A stretch of 64,000 nt of DNA from Trichoplusia ni (taxonomy: Eukaryota > Arthropoda > Insecta > Lepidoptera > Noctuidae): positions 21,762,001-21,826,000 of the forward strand of contig NC_039478.1 in NCBI RefSeq assembly GCF_003590095.1, written 5' to 3'. The notes under the pieces were generated by a model. The model saw only the letters and a list, made by a program, of their open reading frames with translations, was not told the origin of the DNA and searched no databases. The position numbers and the translations under genes are program-made. Below are positions 1-11,475 of the stretch, in pieces (positions within the stretch are counted from its first letter, which is position 1; every line of letters begins with the position of its first letter).

Positions 1-1403
1 AACTTTATTGTTTTTTGTTTACACACAGTTAGATACGAAACCCTTTAACAATTAATAATGTGGAACAAAGAATGCTGTGGCAATTACCCCGGCTGTATTA
101 CCGGCGGGCAGGTGTGGGGTAACACTGGCTAATGAGCTCATAAATTGGGAGGGGTCTCACAGACCCACCCGTGACATTTGAAGGTTAAGTTTCATAGAAT
201 ATTAATGACAAATTTTGTGACGAAATATGCTTTTTATTATATGACATATACCCTACCCATCAGATGGAAAGGTAAAATGTTAAATAAAATATTGACCTTA
301 TTATATTTGGTAAATACCTCGTATCGTAATAAATATCACTGAAAATGAATAAGGAAATAAACAAACATATCATTTGTCTTTGAACTTTTCTCATACAAGA
401 TAATATTTCAAACATTTTCGTTTTGCTGTCATTTCGCCCGTGGCTTAAATTAAAACATGTTTTCTGAATTCAACAGACAAATATTTAAATGATTTTAAGG
501 AAATTCATTATAATGGAGAGTATTAAAATAATAAAAAGGTTTTGCGTTACTTTACAGCCATAAATGCGTGGGAAATTGACTCTGAAGTATTGAAGTCAAC
601 TCAAGCACGATGACTACATTGGGGCAACATTGACTTGCCTCGACTTTGTACCCAGTAATATTCTCAATGTAAATAACTTTGAAGAAAAGCACTTAGACCG
701 CGATTGTACAACACTAAGAACTGAAGTGTTATGCAGTGGCTTATTGTGAGGGACCTGTAGGTACTGGCGAGCACAGCGATTTCATTAAATAGCGGAGAGC
801 TGCAGCGTGCATTATTATGCAAATGTGTGCCGCCGGCGACGCGGCGTCGTTCTCAGATACGGGGTGGGGTCCCACTGATAGCGGTGATGTCCAAGTGGGT
901 TTTTATCTTGCTGTTCCATCCGTCTTTTGCAAGCTGCCTTTTGAAATAATGGATGCTCAATATTAACGCCGCCATTTTAAGATCATAACTTTTTATTGCT
1001 TATCTGTCTGGATACACATTGTTTGGAATATTTGTAAAAAGTAGTTTCAAGTCTCGTGCAATAGCCAACACTTTTATCAACTTTTCCAAGTATCTGTCAC
1101 GTAGACAACGCACTGAATGATTAAAAGCTACACAAATATTCAATTAACTAATTTAAAAGTACATTAATTACGATTCCCTCTACTTAAGGGACCATACCGC
1201 GTCACAGTGTGAGCAACGCTTTACATAAATCCGACCTCACTGAAATTCCTCTGGCTTTTCACTGCTTGTTTTTATTTAGTGTCTTAGACTAGTTTATTGG
1301 TACGGCTTTGTCCCAGTGCTTTATTGAACCACTAGATGACTAGAAGATCGGGGACGGAATAATTACAGACACGGGATAGCTAGAACCAAACAGAGTCTCG
1401 GAG
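1..1403. other. Non-coding, no gene recognised
   Basis: AT-rich. A short GC-rich patch at 820-900 with a 47-codon ATG ORF (MCAAGDAASFSDTGWG) stands out, but it has no convincing donor or known homologue. Confidence 0.4.
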
Positions 1404-1700
1404 TTGTGGTGGCCTTGCGGTTTCCTGCATGGATTTATATGCACGAGTTGCAGGTTCGATCCAAAGGCAGGCAAGGTACCGATGTGGATTTTTCAAAGTT
1501 ATATGCACTTTCTTAATTATTCTTAGACTCCATTGACTAACTAAAACAAAAGGAAAACATTGTGAGAAAACCTGGATAAAAAATATTGGTATCCGAAATC
1601 GCCAACCCGCAGGGAGCTAGTGGGATGATGAGTGCTTCCTTACAAGGAAAGAGGCATGAGCCCAGAAGAGGGACGTAGATAGGCTGGTATTATTATATTT
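1404..1700 (+). mobile_element. tRNA-derived SINE
   Basis: A-box-like GTGGTGGCCTTGCGG, B box AGGTTCGATCC, then the lepidopteran SINE body with AACCCGCAGGGAGCTAGTGG and an end AGGCTGGTATTATTAT. Near full length. Confidence 0.8.
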
Positions 1701-2084
1701 AGTATGAAAAGGTTTTCGTCGAAACTTGTATTCCACAATATAAATGTTAACTTTTAAATATTTTCTATACAAATAAAAAGTCTTCACAATTTACAATATT
1801 AAATATCAAAAAAACAGTTCATTGTTTTAAAATTGAGTGTGAAATGCACAATTTTCACAGAAATTTTAACAACGGTAAAATCTGTTGAAATTAAGTTACG
1901 TAATAATAAATGAGATTCATCAGGAAATTGGTTTAACTTAACATTTCAATTGGCTTTTTATGTAACTACAGGTCATTTTTGTTATAAAAATCTACGGAAC
2001 ATATAAAAACAGTTTCTGTTTTGTAAACAAAATGCAAATTGGTGGACTATGAATATGTAAAGAGTTTTTCAAACGATTGAATAT

Positions 2085-2320
2085 TATAATAAATAAATAA
2101 ATGCGGACAACATCACATACATTGTTCTGAACCCAAAGTAAGTTGCTAAAGCACTTGTGTTATGGAATTCAGATACAACGAAGGTACCACAAACACGCAG
2201 ACCCGAGACAATGTAGAAATGTGATTTTTTACATAGACTCGACCGGGGATCGAACCCGGGACCTCAGAGCTAGCGACACCTTGAAACCGGTGCGTACGCC
2301 ACTCGACCACGGAGGTCGTC
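2085..2320 (-). mobile_element. tRNA-derived SINE, near full length
   Basis: On the minus strand: CCTCCGTGGTCGAGTGGCGT (A box), GGTCCCGGGTTCGATCCCC (B box), then the body ending in an ATTTATTTATT tail. The tRNA-like head will trigger tRNA finders but the body marks it as a SINE. Confidence 0.88.
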
Positions 2321-3005
2321 TAAATATTAATATTATTCTAGCATCTTTATTTTTATTTCCGTTTCCATAAAAGAGTAAGGTTTTATTTAATGAGTGACTG
2401 TTACGGACCGATATATAGTGATGAGGTTTAGACAAAAAAGGTTTCATTGTAACCAATTCAATAGTACGTCACAAGTCGAGTTTTAAAAACCACCACAGCA
2501 AATAAATCTACTTCCACAAAAAAATATCAACACTTATATGATGTTTTGCATTAAAACGTGTGTAAAATATAATATTATTGAAAGTGCACTTAACAATCAA
2601 ATGGCTATCAATTAGCATCGACACATATCGGCGCTGTTCACTTGAACCGCAATTTAATACAATATTAATTCGGGCCATCGGGCTTGTTAGTATCACGATT
2701 AAAATGAATGCGGCTAACCTCTGTATTTTTAATAATTAATTTGTTATATTGCGTAATTATTTCAGTTTCATGATGCAACGATTAACACACGCGTGTTTAT
2801 CGGAAATTCCCGACTAATTTTGTATCCGATTCCTTAACCGTTTTTTTGTCCTGAAAAGGAATTTTTTACTTATTAATTTAGATCATTATGACTGTAATTT
2901 TTTTTGCTTATACTATAATTATGATTTTAAATGGACGCTTGTTTAATCATTCTACCTTCTCAAAGGTTGACTAAGTGTAAGTTGTGGAATATTATTATTA
3001 TAAAA

Positions 3006-3210
3006 TCTATACTAATATATAAAGCTGAAGAGTTTGTTTGTTTGAACGCGCTAATCTCAGGAACTACTAGTTCAAATTGGAAAATTCTTTTTGTATTGAA
3101 TAGACCACTCATCGAGGAAGGTTTAAGATAAATGTGGAAAAGAACAGGGTAGGTATAAATCATAACTTAAATCTTCTAACCACGCGGAAGAAGTCGCTGG
3201 CAACAGCTAG
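3006..3210 (+). mobile_element. Helitron-like non-autonomous element
   Basis: Begins TCTATACTAATATATAAAGC and ends GGCAACAGCTAG followed by T, the TC...CTAG/T ends of Helitrons. Internally deleted relative to the 43.4 kb copy. Confidence 0.65.
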
Positions 3211-4232
3211 TGTATGATAATCGAACATAATTTATTGAAAATGTAACCCCGATTCATAGAAAAAAATCTAACATAGGTATACTAGACATTTGTCCTGCCA
3301 TAGCAACTAGTCTTAGCAAAAGGTATTGCTAAGAGACGTTGGAATTTTGAGCATAACCCGTAAATAAAAATTCGTTTAGGCATTAAGTTCTAATTGAATT
3401 AGGTTATAATACATACGTGAACCTGGAAAGATAACTCCCCATTATTCAAAAAACTTAACCAGAACAGATAAATCTTAAATAGTTTTGTTCAAACTGAACC
3501 TTTTCATCCATAGCTGTGGTGGTTAAAGGGTTTTGTAGGGCCTCGAAGCCCTTGATCTGCGAAATGAAACATAAATTAATAAGTTGGAGGGACTCAGTCG
3601 TTCTCCGAAGCTTGTGCACCAATCTAAACTTAAGTTAAACAACTGTACTTAAATCTAACTATAGAATAACAGATATAGTTTACAATTACGAACTTATGCT
3701 CCATTTTTTTCATTCAAACAGTCTTAAAATACATATTATGAGACAAATAAACGACTGATTGATTTCAGTGATATATTTAATTCATTGTGGTTCTAAATTC
3801 CTTTCGTGTCGCGATTTATTATAAAACTAAGATTTTAGATAAAAATACACAACAATATATTCGTATATAAAAAATATAAATATCATTCCTAATTTAGATT
3901 TTAAGAAATAAGATTAATTAATAAATAAATGTATAAGCCTCTCAAACACACCCCTGTACCTCTAGTGACTTATTAATCAACTTCACTAAAACGTTGTAAT
4001 GGCTTTGATGTCAAATTAATTCGAATCAAACTTAAGACCAATGCTTTCGGTTACATTTCCGTGTTTGTAAATGAAGGGTAATATAATTTATTCTCAGGCA
4101 CTTATTAATTGGGTTCATAATTCATAAATACATTTGTATATTTATCATGAAGGATGGTCAATGTAAACATAATATAGGAAGTTAAGTATTTTGATATAGC
4201 GAAGCTTTACCGCGTATTCAAATTTCTACGAA

Positions 4233-4420
4233 CTGACTGGTCTGTTGGTCTATTGGTTATTAGCCCTGATTGCTACACCAGTCGTCATTTCGGTTCCCAC
4301 CCATGACAAATGTGTGGGTGATGAGCACGATCGATGTCTGTGTGTAATTTATCTATAGCATGTGTGTACTTGTTTAGAAAGAGCAGCTTCGGAAATATGA
4401 TAAAGGCTTATGAGATACAA
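4233..4420 (+). mobile_element. tRNA-derived SINE, diverged
   Basis: GGTCTGTTGGTCTATTGGTT head with a decayed B box (CGGTTCCCACCC), then GTGTGGGTGATGAGCACGAT. Same family as the copies at 24.3 and 61.7 kb. Confidence 0.65.
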
Positions 4421-5582
4421 CGAGGTAAAAGACGGTCGTAAAGGCAGTGGAACTCTCAAAAAGAGAGAAAACAAACCTTAAAGCCATTTTATATTTATTA
4501 AACAAAATCATTTAATTTTATTTAGTAACTATAAAGTTGCAATCGAGTAGAAACAGGAGATACCAGTAAGTAACGGCCAGCGTCGTGTTACTCGGATTTC
4601 CTCGTGTCTAAGCTACACCCTGGCTTCTGAGTTAATACTAGCTTACAGCCCTCAAACTTACTGCCTAGATAGGACACTCTAAGCTTGGCTCTCCTTACGT
4701 ACTATTTTATTAGGAAAATGCATTTGAGAAGATTTTCTCGTTAAAACTTTATTTGATATTCGAAGAGGTTATATTTCAGTTTGATTTTTTTTTATTAGAT
4801 AGTTAAATTGATATTCTATTATATAATCGGATGCAGATATCGTTAAATTATGGTATACATATATGCCTGCACCCCTGCATCAGCAGAAGTCCTTCTAGGT
4901 ATAGAAAAAAAAATAGTAATGATGTTGGTATATTCTAGAGTCATTATAAAGTGATATAAAATACCTAAGCTTGACTTTTTTTGCTTATTGGTATGGAACC
5001 CTCAATACAGCGAGTAAACTCCCAAGCTTTCTCGTTAAACTTGTAATACATTTCACTCGATAAATACAACCTTACACAAACAAACCAACGTCAATACCGA
5101 AATATACTTCAGTTAACCTCCGTCACAAGTCAAGTTACTGTCAATATTGAAAAATACTCGATCCAAAATAAACCCAGCTCACGTAATTTAGAGTTTATTT
5201 TTAATTGGCCCGATGACGCGTCAACATGAAAACAATTTCGCATGGCCTTTGTATCGGTAAATTGAGTGTTATTTATAAAGCGATCGGGATCACTGTTAGA
5301 AAGTACTGGGCTTTTATATGCTAGCGTGGGGAAATTTAAAATGGCCGTCGTTAAAGTTGATTATGAAGGTTTCGGTTGGCGTTTTTGGGTTGATTTTTGG
5401 TCAGTGTTTAACTGATTTTAATCACGAAAATAATGAGTAGAATGAGAAATATATAAAAATACTAATATACACACGGCTCTTTCCGTATTTCAAATATATT
5501 TAGGTACGTTTTGTTACCATTTATCACGTTTAACTGTCCGGTTTTTTTTCTTCTACATTACCTTCCACTCGTCTAAAAATAA

Positions 5583-5829
5583 TATCCCGCGTCTTCGTCC
5601 GCGTGGTTAGAAGACATAAGTTATGATTTATACCTGCCCTGTTTTTTCCACATTTTCCAATGTATCTTCGCTCCTATTAGTCGCAGCGTGATGATAAATA
5701 GCCTAAAACCTTCCTCGATGAATGGCCTATTCAACACAAAAAGATTTTTTTCAATTTTAACTAGTAGTTCCTGAGATTAGCGCGTTCAAACAAACAAACA
5801 AACTCTTCAGCTTTATATATTAGTATAGA
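5583..5829 (-). mobile_element. Helitron-like non-autonomous element, 3' end lost
   Basis: Same family in reverse: GTCTTCGTCCGCGTGGTTAG at the left, TATATTAGTATAGA at the right (TCTATACTA on the element strand). The CTAG terminus is mutated. Confidence 0.65.
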
Positions 5830-7038
5830 TTAAGTTTTCATGACAAAGTTATCACTAGCCTGAAATGTCTCACTGCCAGGCAAAGACCTCCCTACTTTTA
5901 TTCCACCATTGTCTCTCAAGTGATCATGACAAAAGTAAACAAAAAAATAAACAATAAAGTCAGTAATATATCATTTCAAATTTAATATTCCTTCACCTAC
6001 CATTAAGCATCGTAATTAAATTACTTGATATACGAAACACGCCGTATCTGTTAATAACATTGATAAATAAAGACGCATGGCGGGCAATGTGTCAGAAAGG
6101 CACATTATCTCGGAGGACTCGTTTCAGCGCATGTTACCTATGATGAATGTACCATCGTTCTGGTATGCCATATTAACGCCTCTCCCTTTTACTTCTTGGG
6201 AAATGTTGATTAAAAAACGCGATTAAAAACGCTTAAAAAATGCGCATTTTACCGCGTATTTAATAATTAAATCTAATATATATAAGTTCGACTCACGATA
6301 AAGGATTGCGCATAAATAGACTAAAGAAAAATACATTTTGCGAAAAAAAAAATTGCCCATCAAAATGACCATACAATACGTTGCTTCACCTTGATTTTTA
6401 TTATTTGTTGTTTAAGCTGCAAAATACTCTTGTCATCTGTGGATATCAACTTTCTAGTTCACAATTCATGAAATACATCGTGGCGACAAACAAACAGAAA
6501 TACAGATAGCCTAACCTAAAAGTAAAGAAAATCGACGACTTTTAATTTTGCTATAAAAACACGTTCGAATTTGCAAAATTATAAACCTATATCAATAATC
6601 TACTCACAATACATTTTCCCGGTAAGCTTCATGTTACATAACCTAATAATAAACCATACACCAACGCAAGTCACTCTTACTAATGTCAAACATATTAAGT
6701 TCGACGCCAACGCGTTTTTACAACCCCCGACCTAAGAAGCCAAGATTCATAGGATCCATCAAAGTGTCAAATATCGAAATTTAACAAATAATCATGAAAT
6801 AGGAGTTCCCGCTTTCCAAGCGACGGTTATCACTCAATCAATGTTCAACGATACATAACGAAAGAGATTAAGGCTCTTCACACACGAGGTGATGAAGAAA
6901 TCCAGTCGCCGACGACTTTAATTCTCATGACATATGTACGGACTTCCATAGTCTTGTAAGTGTTTTGTTGGTTTGAGACTTAAGTTGTGTACCGTAGATT
7001 TATGTTGCCTCGTGTAAAATAGCCAGACTCGTGGGAAA

Positions 7039-7316
7039 TCTATACTCCATACTTTACTTAATATATAAAGCTGGAGAGTTTGTTTGTTTGTTTGTTTGTT
7101 TGAACGCGCTAATCTCAGGAACTATTGGTCCAAATTGAAAAATTCTTTTTGTGTTGAATAGACCATTAATCGAGGAAGGCTTTAGGCTATAAACCATCAC
7201 GCTGCGACTAATAGGAGCGAAGATACAATGGAAAATGTTAAAAAAAAAAGGACGGGTATAAATTATAACTTATATTTTCTTCTACCCACGGGAACGAAGT
7301 CGCGGGCAACAGCTAG
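7039..7316 (+). mobile_element. Helitron-like non-autonomous element
   Basis: TCTATACT start interrupted by about 13 bp before AATATATAAAGCTGG; intact end GGGCAACAGCTAG/T. A TTTG microsatellite near its start is slightly expanded. Confidence 0.68.
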
Positions 7317-9943
7317 TCTAATATATTTAAGTTTTGTACTGAAACGGTATTCAAATGTTTTTCTGATAAATGGAATGAAATAGGTTTATTTTACTTGAAG
7401 AAATTTACGTTGTTCTTTATATCTTAAAGTTTGTAACAATAAGAACATAACGATTAGTTAGCTAGTAGACTCGCTTATTTAGCTACACGATCGAACGAAT
7501 AGACCGACCTTTCGAAATTAACATCCATTCTCTTAACAACCATCTTTGGACTTTCATTTACCCACCTACGTTATAATTACCGTACTTTTTACGCTTATTC
7601 ACCTCAGTTAAATTAACGGTTACATTGCCATTATCCTAGCCAAATATCACCTCAGAACATCACATCTACCCATTCGTAAACGTTATTCGAATAAAGCGAG
7701 GCGTCGTGTTATTCAGCGATGGCTGAACATCGCCGAGCAGATTCATTACTCTTTTGTCAAAACAAAATTTGTTTCGACACAAACAAATGGCAGAAATGTT
7801 TTACCGTTACACTAAAGTTTAACTCCGTTTTAAAGTCCTGCATAATGTTTGGACAGATCGATCTATTACGCCTACGATGACTACGCTTTGGCGTTCTTAA
7901 TTTATTGTTATAGTTCGACTTTAGACTCCATTTTGGAATATAATTTGTAGTTTTATTGATGATTGTTAGAACAAAATGTTTTAGTGAAATACTAATGATA
8001 ACATTTTTATACCAACTCTGGTAATTCCTTAAGTTATTTTCAGTGGCATCGGTAGCAAAGCCTTAATTTCTAAGTTGTGCCTAGGAGTTAACACATTTTT
8101 TTTTGCGCTGGCATCAGTATTTTACTAAATATTATGTCATCACATTTTTTCTACACTCTTTCGCTTTCCTAGAGACATTAAATAAAATTTTCAAATTGAA
8201 CAATTCTCGCACACAATCGCCAACCGCTAACCAGACCACATGAGCAGCACCTAGCACTGATTTACAGCAGTTAGCAACAAACACCGATAGTTGATAGTGA
8301 ACAAAACTAATCAATCATGGAACGAGCAGAAACATTATAATTTATATTGACACACGCCGCGATGAGTTACGGCTTCGTTTGACTGGCCCGCGTTATTAAT
8401 GGTATCTACTTAACTACAGCCCTTTGTAGGTTTGTTTCGAGTTAATTTAGAAGTTTGTGTTTATACCTATTTATATTGTACTGTTTTCATCATTATGTAA
8501 TTAGGCTGAGCATTTTATATGTAGATGTTTTAGTATGATTTTTTTCTTCGATAGGCTTTTGTAGGATTGTGTGTTTGTACGTATGTGATATTTCCGTTTA
8601 CCATTGAATATTAATTGACAGGCGTTTTGATTTTTGTTTATTTTGGTATCCAATTCCAGATTGCTTTTGTTATAGCTGCGTTTTTGGATTTGCTTCGTTA
8701 AGTTAATCTAGAAACTCTAAAATATTCCTTCGATATTTTGGAACAACATCTGCATATCTTCTCTTCTGTTTGACTGTGATGTTTATACATTTTTTTTTTC
8801 AAAAGTGATATCCAAAATTTTCTTCAAAACACCAAACTTAATCCTATTATCATTTATCAACACACCACTAATAAACTGAATACAACGTAAAACAGCATAG
8901 AAATAGAATGTCTCCTGTTAGTTTCAATGATGCATCAAATAGTAATTGAATGCGTACCCAGAAGCTCGACGGTAACCCTTGCCCTACTTAACATTTATGG
9001 GTAATGCGCCATAACCCTTCTATATCTGGCCTGGCTCTATATTTATGGATTTAATTTTGAAAATCATAATAATATTCGCATTATATCGGCCTATTGCTGT
9101 GTTATTCAAATCTATGCTAAATTCAGTAGTATTGGAGAGTTCTAGGATTAAGAGGCTCTTGTTATTTCACGCGATGAATGGAATTATTAAATAGAAAAAA
9201 TAGCTTTTGTTTGGTACTACAAGTGGAGATATTGCCATTCCTTTTGAAGAGACTTAATTTTGATCGAACACTTCCGTATATTTGAGCTATTCGGTGTAGG
9301 CCTTGCAAGACGCAAGTGCAATTTAAACTGAGTGATTGCAAACTACGGGACTGTATTTTTATAGAAACTTTCATGAGCAAGCAAACCGTTGCATCATTTA
9401 AACACTGTAGCTGTCTTTTTTATTAATATACCCTTGTATAGTAAGAGATATCATATTATTATATTTCTTTTAAACTTTGAATTGTCCTAAAACTATTTGT
9501 TATGCATAAAACAGAAAAACCTTGTAATGAAACATGCGACTTATCCATATTTTTAAATACCAATCTTTCACAAGCCGCTTATTTGACGTCAATGTGAACT
9601 TTCATTCAAATATTACAACTATGTACTTTACCGATTATCTCCCACTGTTTACCTACATATGAAACATGATTACCGATAAAATGCATAGTTGATTGGGGAG
9701 GTAATTAAAGATATTATCAGCTGGACGGTGTCGCATGTGAATTATTGTATTATTTAGTGGTTTCTTAGGTTTACGCGAATATTAGACATTGAAATGAAAC
9801 TACTTTTACGGATTTTATCGCGGTTTAATTTTAGATTTTAGTTCCCGACGTTTCGAAACCTTTGCAGGTATCATGGTCACGGGCAGACTGAGATGGCGTT
9901 CGTCTTGACAGGAGATGTTGCTCGTTCTACCTTCATATTTTAA

Positions 9944-11470
9944 TTAATTATTTGTGGTCCGACCTACGCAGTATGAGCTCACTGTGTCTTGATGTCTTGC
10001 AGCGCTGCTCTTGGGTTTGGCCTTGAGTTTATTTATTATTGGATCCCAAGTAGGTGATATCTTCCAGCCATCTTCTCTATTGAAATTAGGGTGTTTTTTA
10101 ATCTCAATAGCCTCGCGAAACATCCTAGGTAGGAATTTGGATTCTTTAGCGAGGATCTGTGGTTGGTCAAATCTAATATAATGGCTGGAACTAATATAAT
10201 GGCTGGAACCTTCAGCATGTTCGGCGACTGCAGACTTCGTTGAGCGGCGGTGTTTCACGTCAGCTATGTGTTCTTTAACGCGGGTCCCTATGCTTCGTTT
10301 GGTTTGACCGATGTAAGAGAGGCCGCAGTCACAATCTAGTTTGTATACTCCTGCATCTTGTAGAGGTATGTGACACTTGACGGATGGTAAGGACTGGCTA
10401 ATCTTCTTGGGCGGCTTGAAGTATGTTTTAATTGAAGCTCGCTTCAGGATGTAACCAATCTTGTCAGTGACTCCTCTGACGTATGGTAGTACAGCAGGCA
10501 AACGATCAACAGTGGCTGGCTTCACTCGGTTTCTGTGACGGGGCCGTGGAACTTGGAGCTTGTTGTCTCGCAGTACTTGCTTGACGTGTTGAAGCTCAGC
10601 GGCAAGGTGTCTGTCATCACAGAGTCCGTGTGCTCTCTGAAACAAAGATTTCCCCACGGTAGCTAACTGTTTAGGGTGGTGGTGAGATTCACCGTTTAAG
10701 TACCTATCTGTGTGGGTCTTCTTTCGATACACGGTGTGACTTATGGTCTGATCAGGATTTCTTTTAACTAATATGTCTAAGAAGGCAAGAGATTTATTAT
10801 CCTCCAACTCCATAGTGAATTGAATTTTGTTATTAATGGAGTTGAGATGTTTTAAAAATGCATTTACTTGACTAGATGGTAAAACTGTGAAAGTATCATC
10901 TACGTACCGTTTGTAAAACCTGGGAGTGAAAGGAGCTGTTTTTAAGGCTGTCTCCTCGAAGTCTTCCATGAATATATCGGCGACTACAGGGGATACAGGC
11001 GAGCCCATCGCTACACCATCTACTTGTACATAGAATTTATTGTTCCACAGTAGGTAGCCAGATGTGAGGCAGTGCTCGAGAAGTTCTGCATATTCTAGAG
11101 GTAGGTTGTTCTCTGCTAGCTTCTTGGAAACAATTTCAATACAATCCTTAACTGGTAGGCATGTAAACAAGGACTGTACGTCGAAACTAACCATTACTTC
11201 ATTGTCATGAAGATGTAGATGTTTAATCTCATTGACAAAGTGGTATGAATCCTTCACAAACGCTGTAGTGTTGCCTCTGAGTGGTGAGAGTGTTTTCGCG
11301 ACGTGCTGAGCCAATCTGTAGGTTGGTGTGTCGATTTGGCTTACAATAGGACGTAGCGGGGCGTTTGGTTTGTGTATCTTTGGCAACCCAAAGATACACA
11401 AACCAAATGTATTATTTACTTTATTGCGAGAATTGTTTGAAGACCTGTGTCGATAAATAAATTTATTCAT
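9944..11470 (-). CDS. Penelope-like retroelement: reverse transcriptase with GIY-YIG nuclease
   Basis: 508 residues without a stop. Starts of RT motifs: FGLPKIHKPNAPLRPIVS near residue 30, VSFDVQSLF near 95, VAMGSPVSPVVADIFME near 155, catalytic YVDD near 190. The C-terminal third holds the GIY-YIG endonuclease typical of Penelope-like elements: GVYKLDCDCGLSYIGQTKRS with downstream Arg, and the Glu of FREAIEIKKHPNFN. Complete Penelope ORFs are longer (about 800 residues), and this one opens right at the first RT motif, where a 20-bp foldback hairpin sits, so the N-terminus is missing. The nuclease contains a six-residue tandem duplication (SSHYIS-SSHYI). The ORF is otherwise intact, implying recent insertion. 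Confidence 0.92.
   Translation of the reverse strand: MNKFIYRHRSSNNSRNKVNNTFGLCIFGLPKIHKPNAPLRPIVSQIDTPTYRLAQHVAKTLSPLRGNTTAFVKDSYHFVNEIKHLHLHDNEVMVSFDVQSLFTCLPVKDCIEIVSKKLAENNLPLEYAELLEHCLTSGYLLWNNKFYVQVDGVAMGSPVSPVVADIFMEDFEETALKTAPFTPRFYKRYVDDTFTVLPSSQVNAFLKHLNSINNKIQFTMELEDNKSLAFLDILVKRNPDQTISHTVYRKKTHTDRYLNGESHHHPKQLATVGKSLFQRAHGLCDDRHLAAELQHVKQVLRDNKLQVPRPRHRNRVKPATVDRLPAVLPYVRGVTDKIGYILKRASIKTYFKPPKKISQSLPSVKCHIPLQDAGVYKLDCDCGLSYIGQTKRSIGTRVKEHIADVKHRRSTKSAVAEHAEGSSHYISSSHYIRFDQPQILAKESKFLPRMFREAIEIKKHPNFNREDGWKISPTWDPIINKLKAKPKSSAARHQDTVSSYCVGRTTNN
11368..11411. repeat. 20-bp perfect inverted repeat at the 5' end of the Penelope copy
   Basis: TTTGGTTTGTGTATCTTTGG and its reverse complement face each other across a 4-nt spacer (CAAC). 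One arm is the normal coding sequence for PKIHKPN; the other is an inverted copy that replaces what should precede it. Fits fold-back priming at the end of a truncated cDNA. Confidence 0.85.
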
Positions 11471-11475
11471 TCTGG

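Larger units (their letters stand above)
1701..9835. other. Non-coding stretch with scattered transposons
   Basis: Apart from the SINEs and Helitron-like copies listed separately I see no gene. Short ORFs here lack codon bias and splice context. Probably upstream or intronic sequence of aPKC. Confidence 0.5.
9836..11475 (-). mobile_element. 5'-truncated Penelope-like element
   Basis: The RT/GIY-YIG ORF plus its 3' tail. The tail at 9841-9910 has CCCGACGTTTCGAAACC and TTGCAGGTATCATGGTCACG, a sequence style common at Penelope ends in animals. The exact ends and any target duplication were not resolved. Confidence 0.8.

Noticed and set aside
2234..2320. Possible tRNA gene on the minus strand (clear A and B boxes)
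   Set aside because: The sequence continues into a SINE body and AT-rich tail and the cloverleaf is incomplete; it is the tRNA-like head of a SINE. The same applies at 24.4, 38.5 and 61.7 kb.
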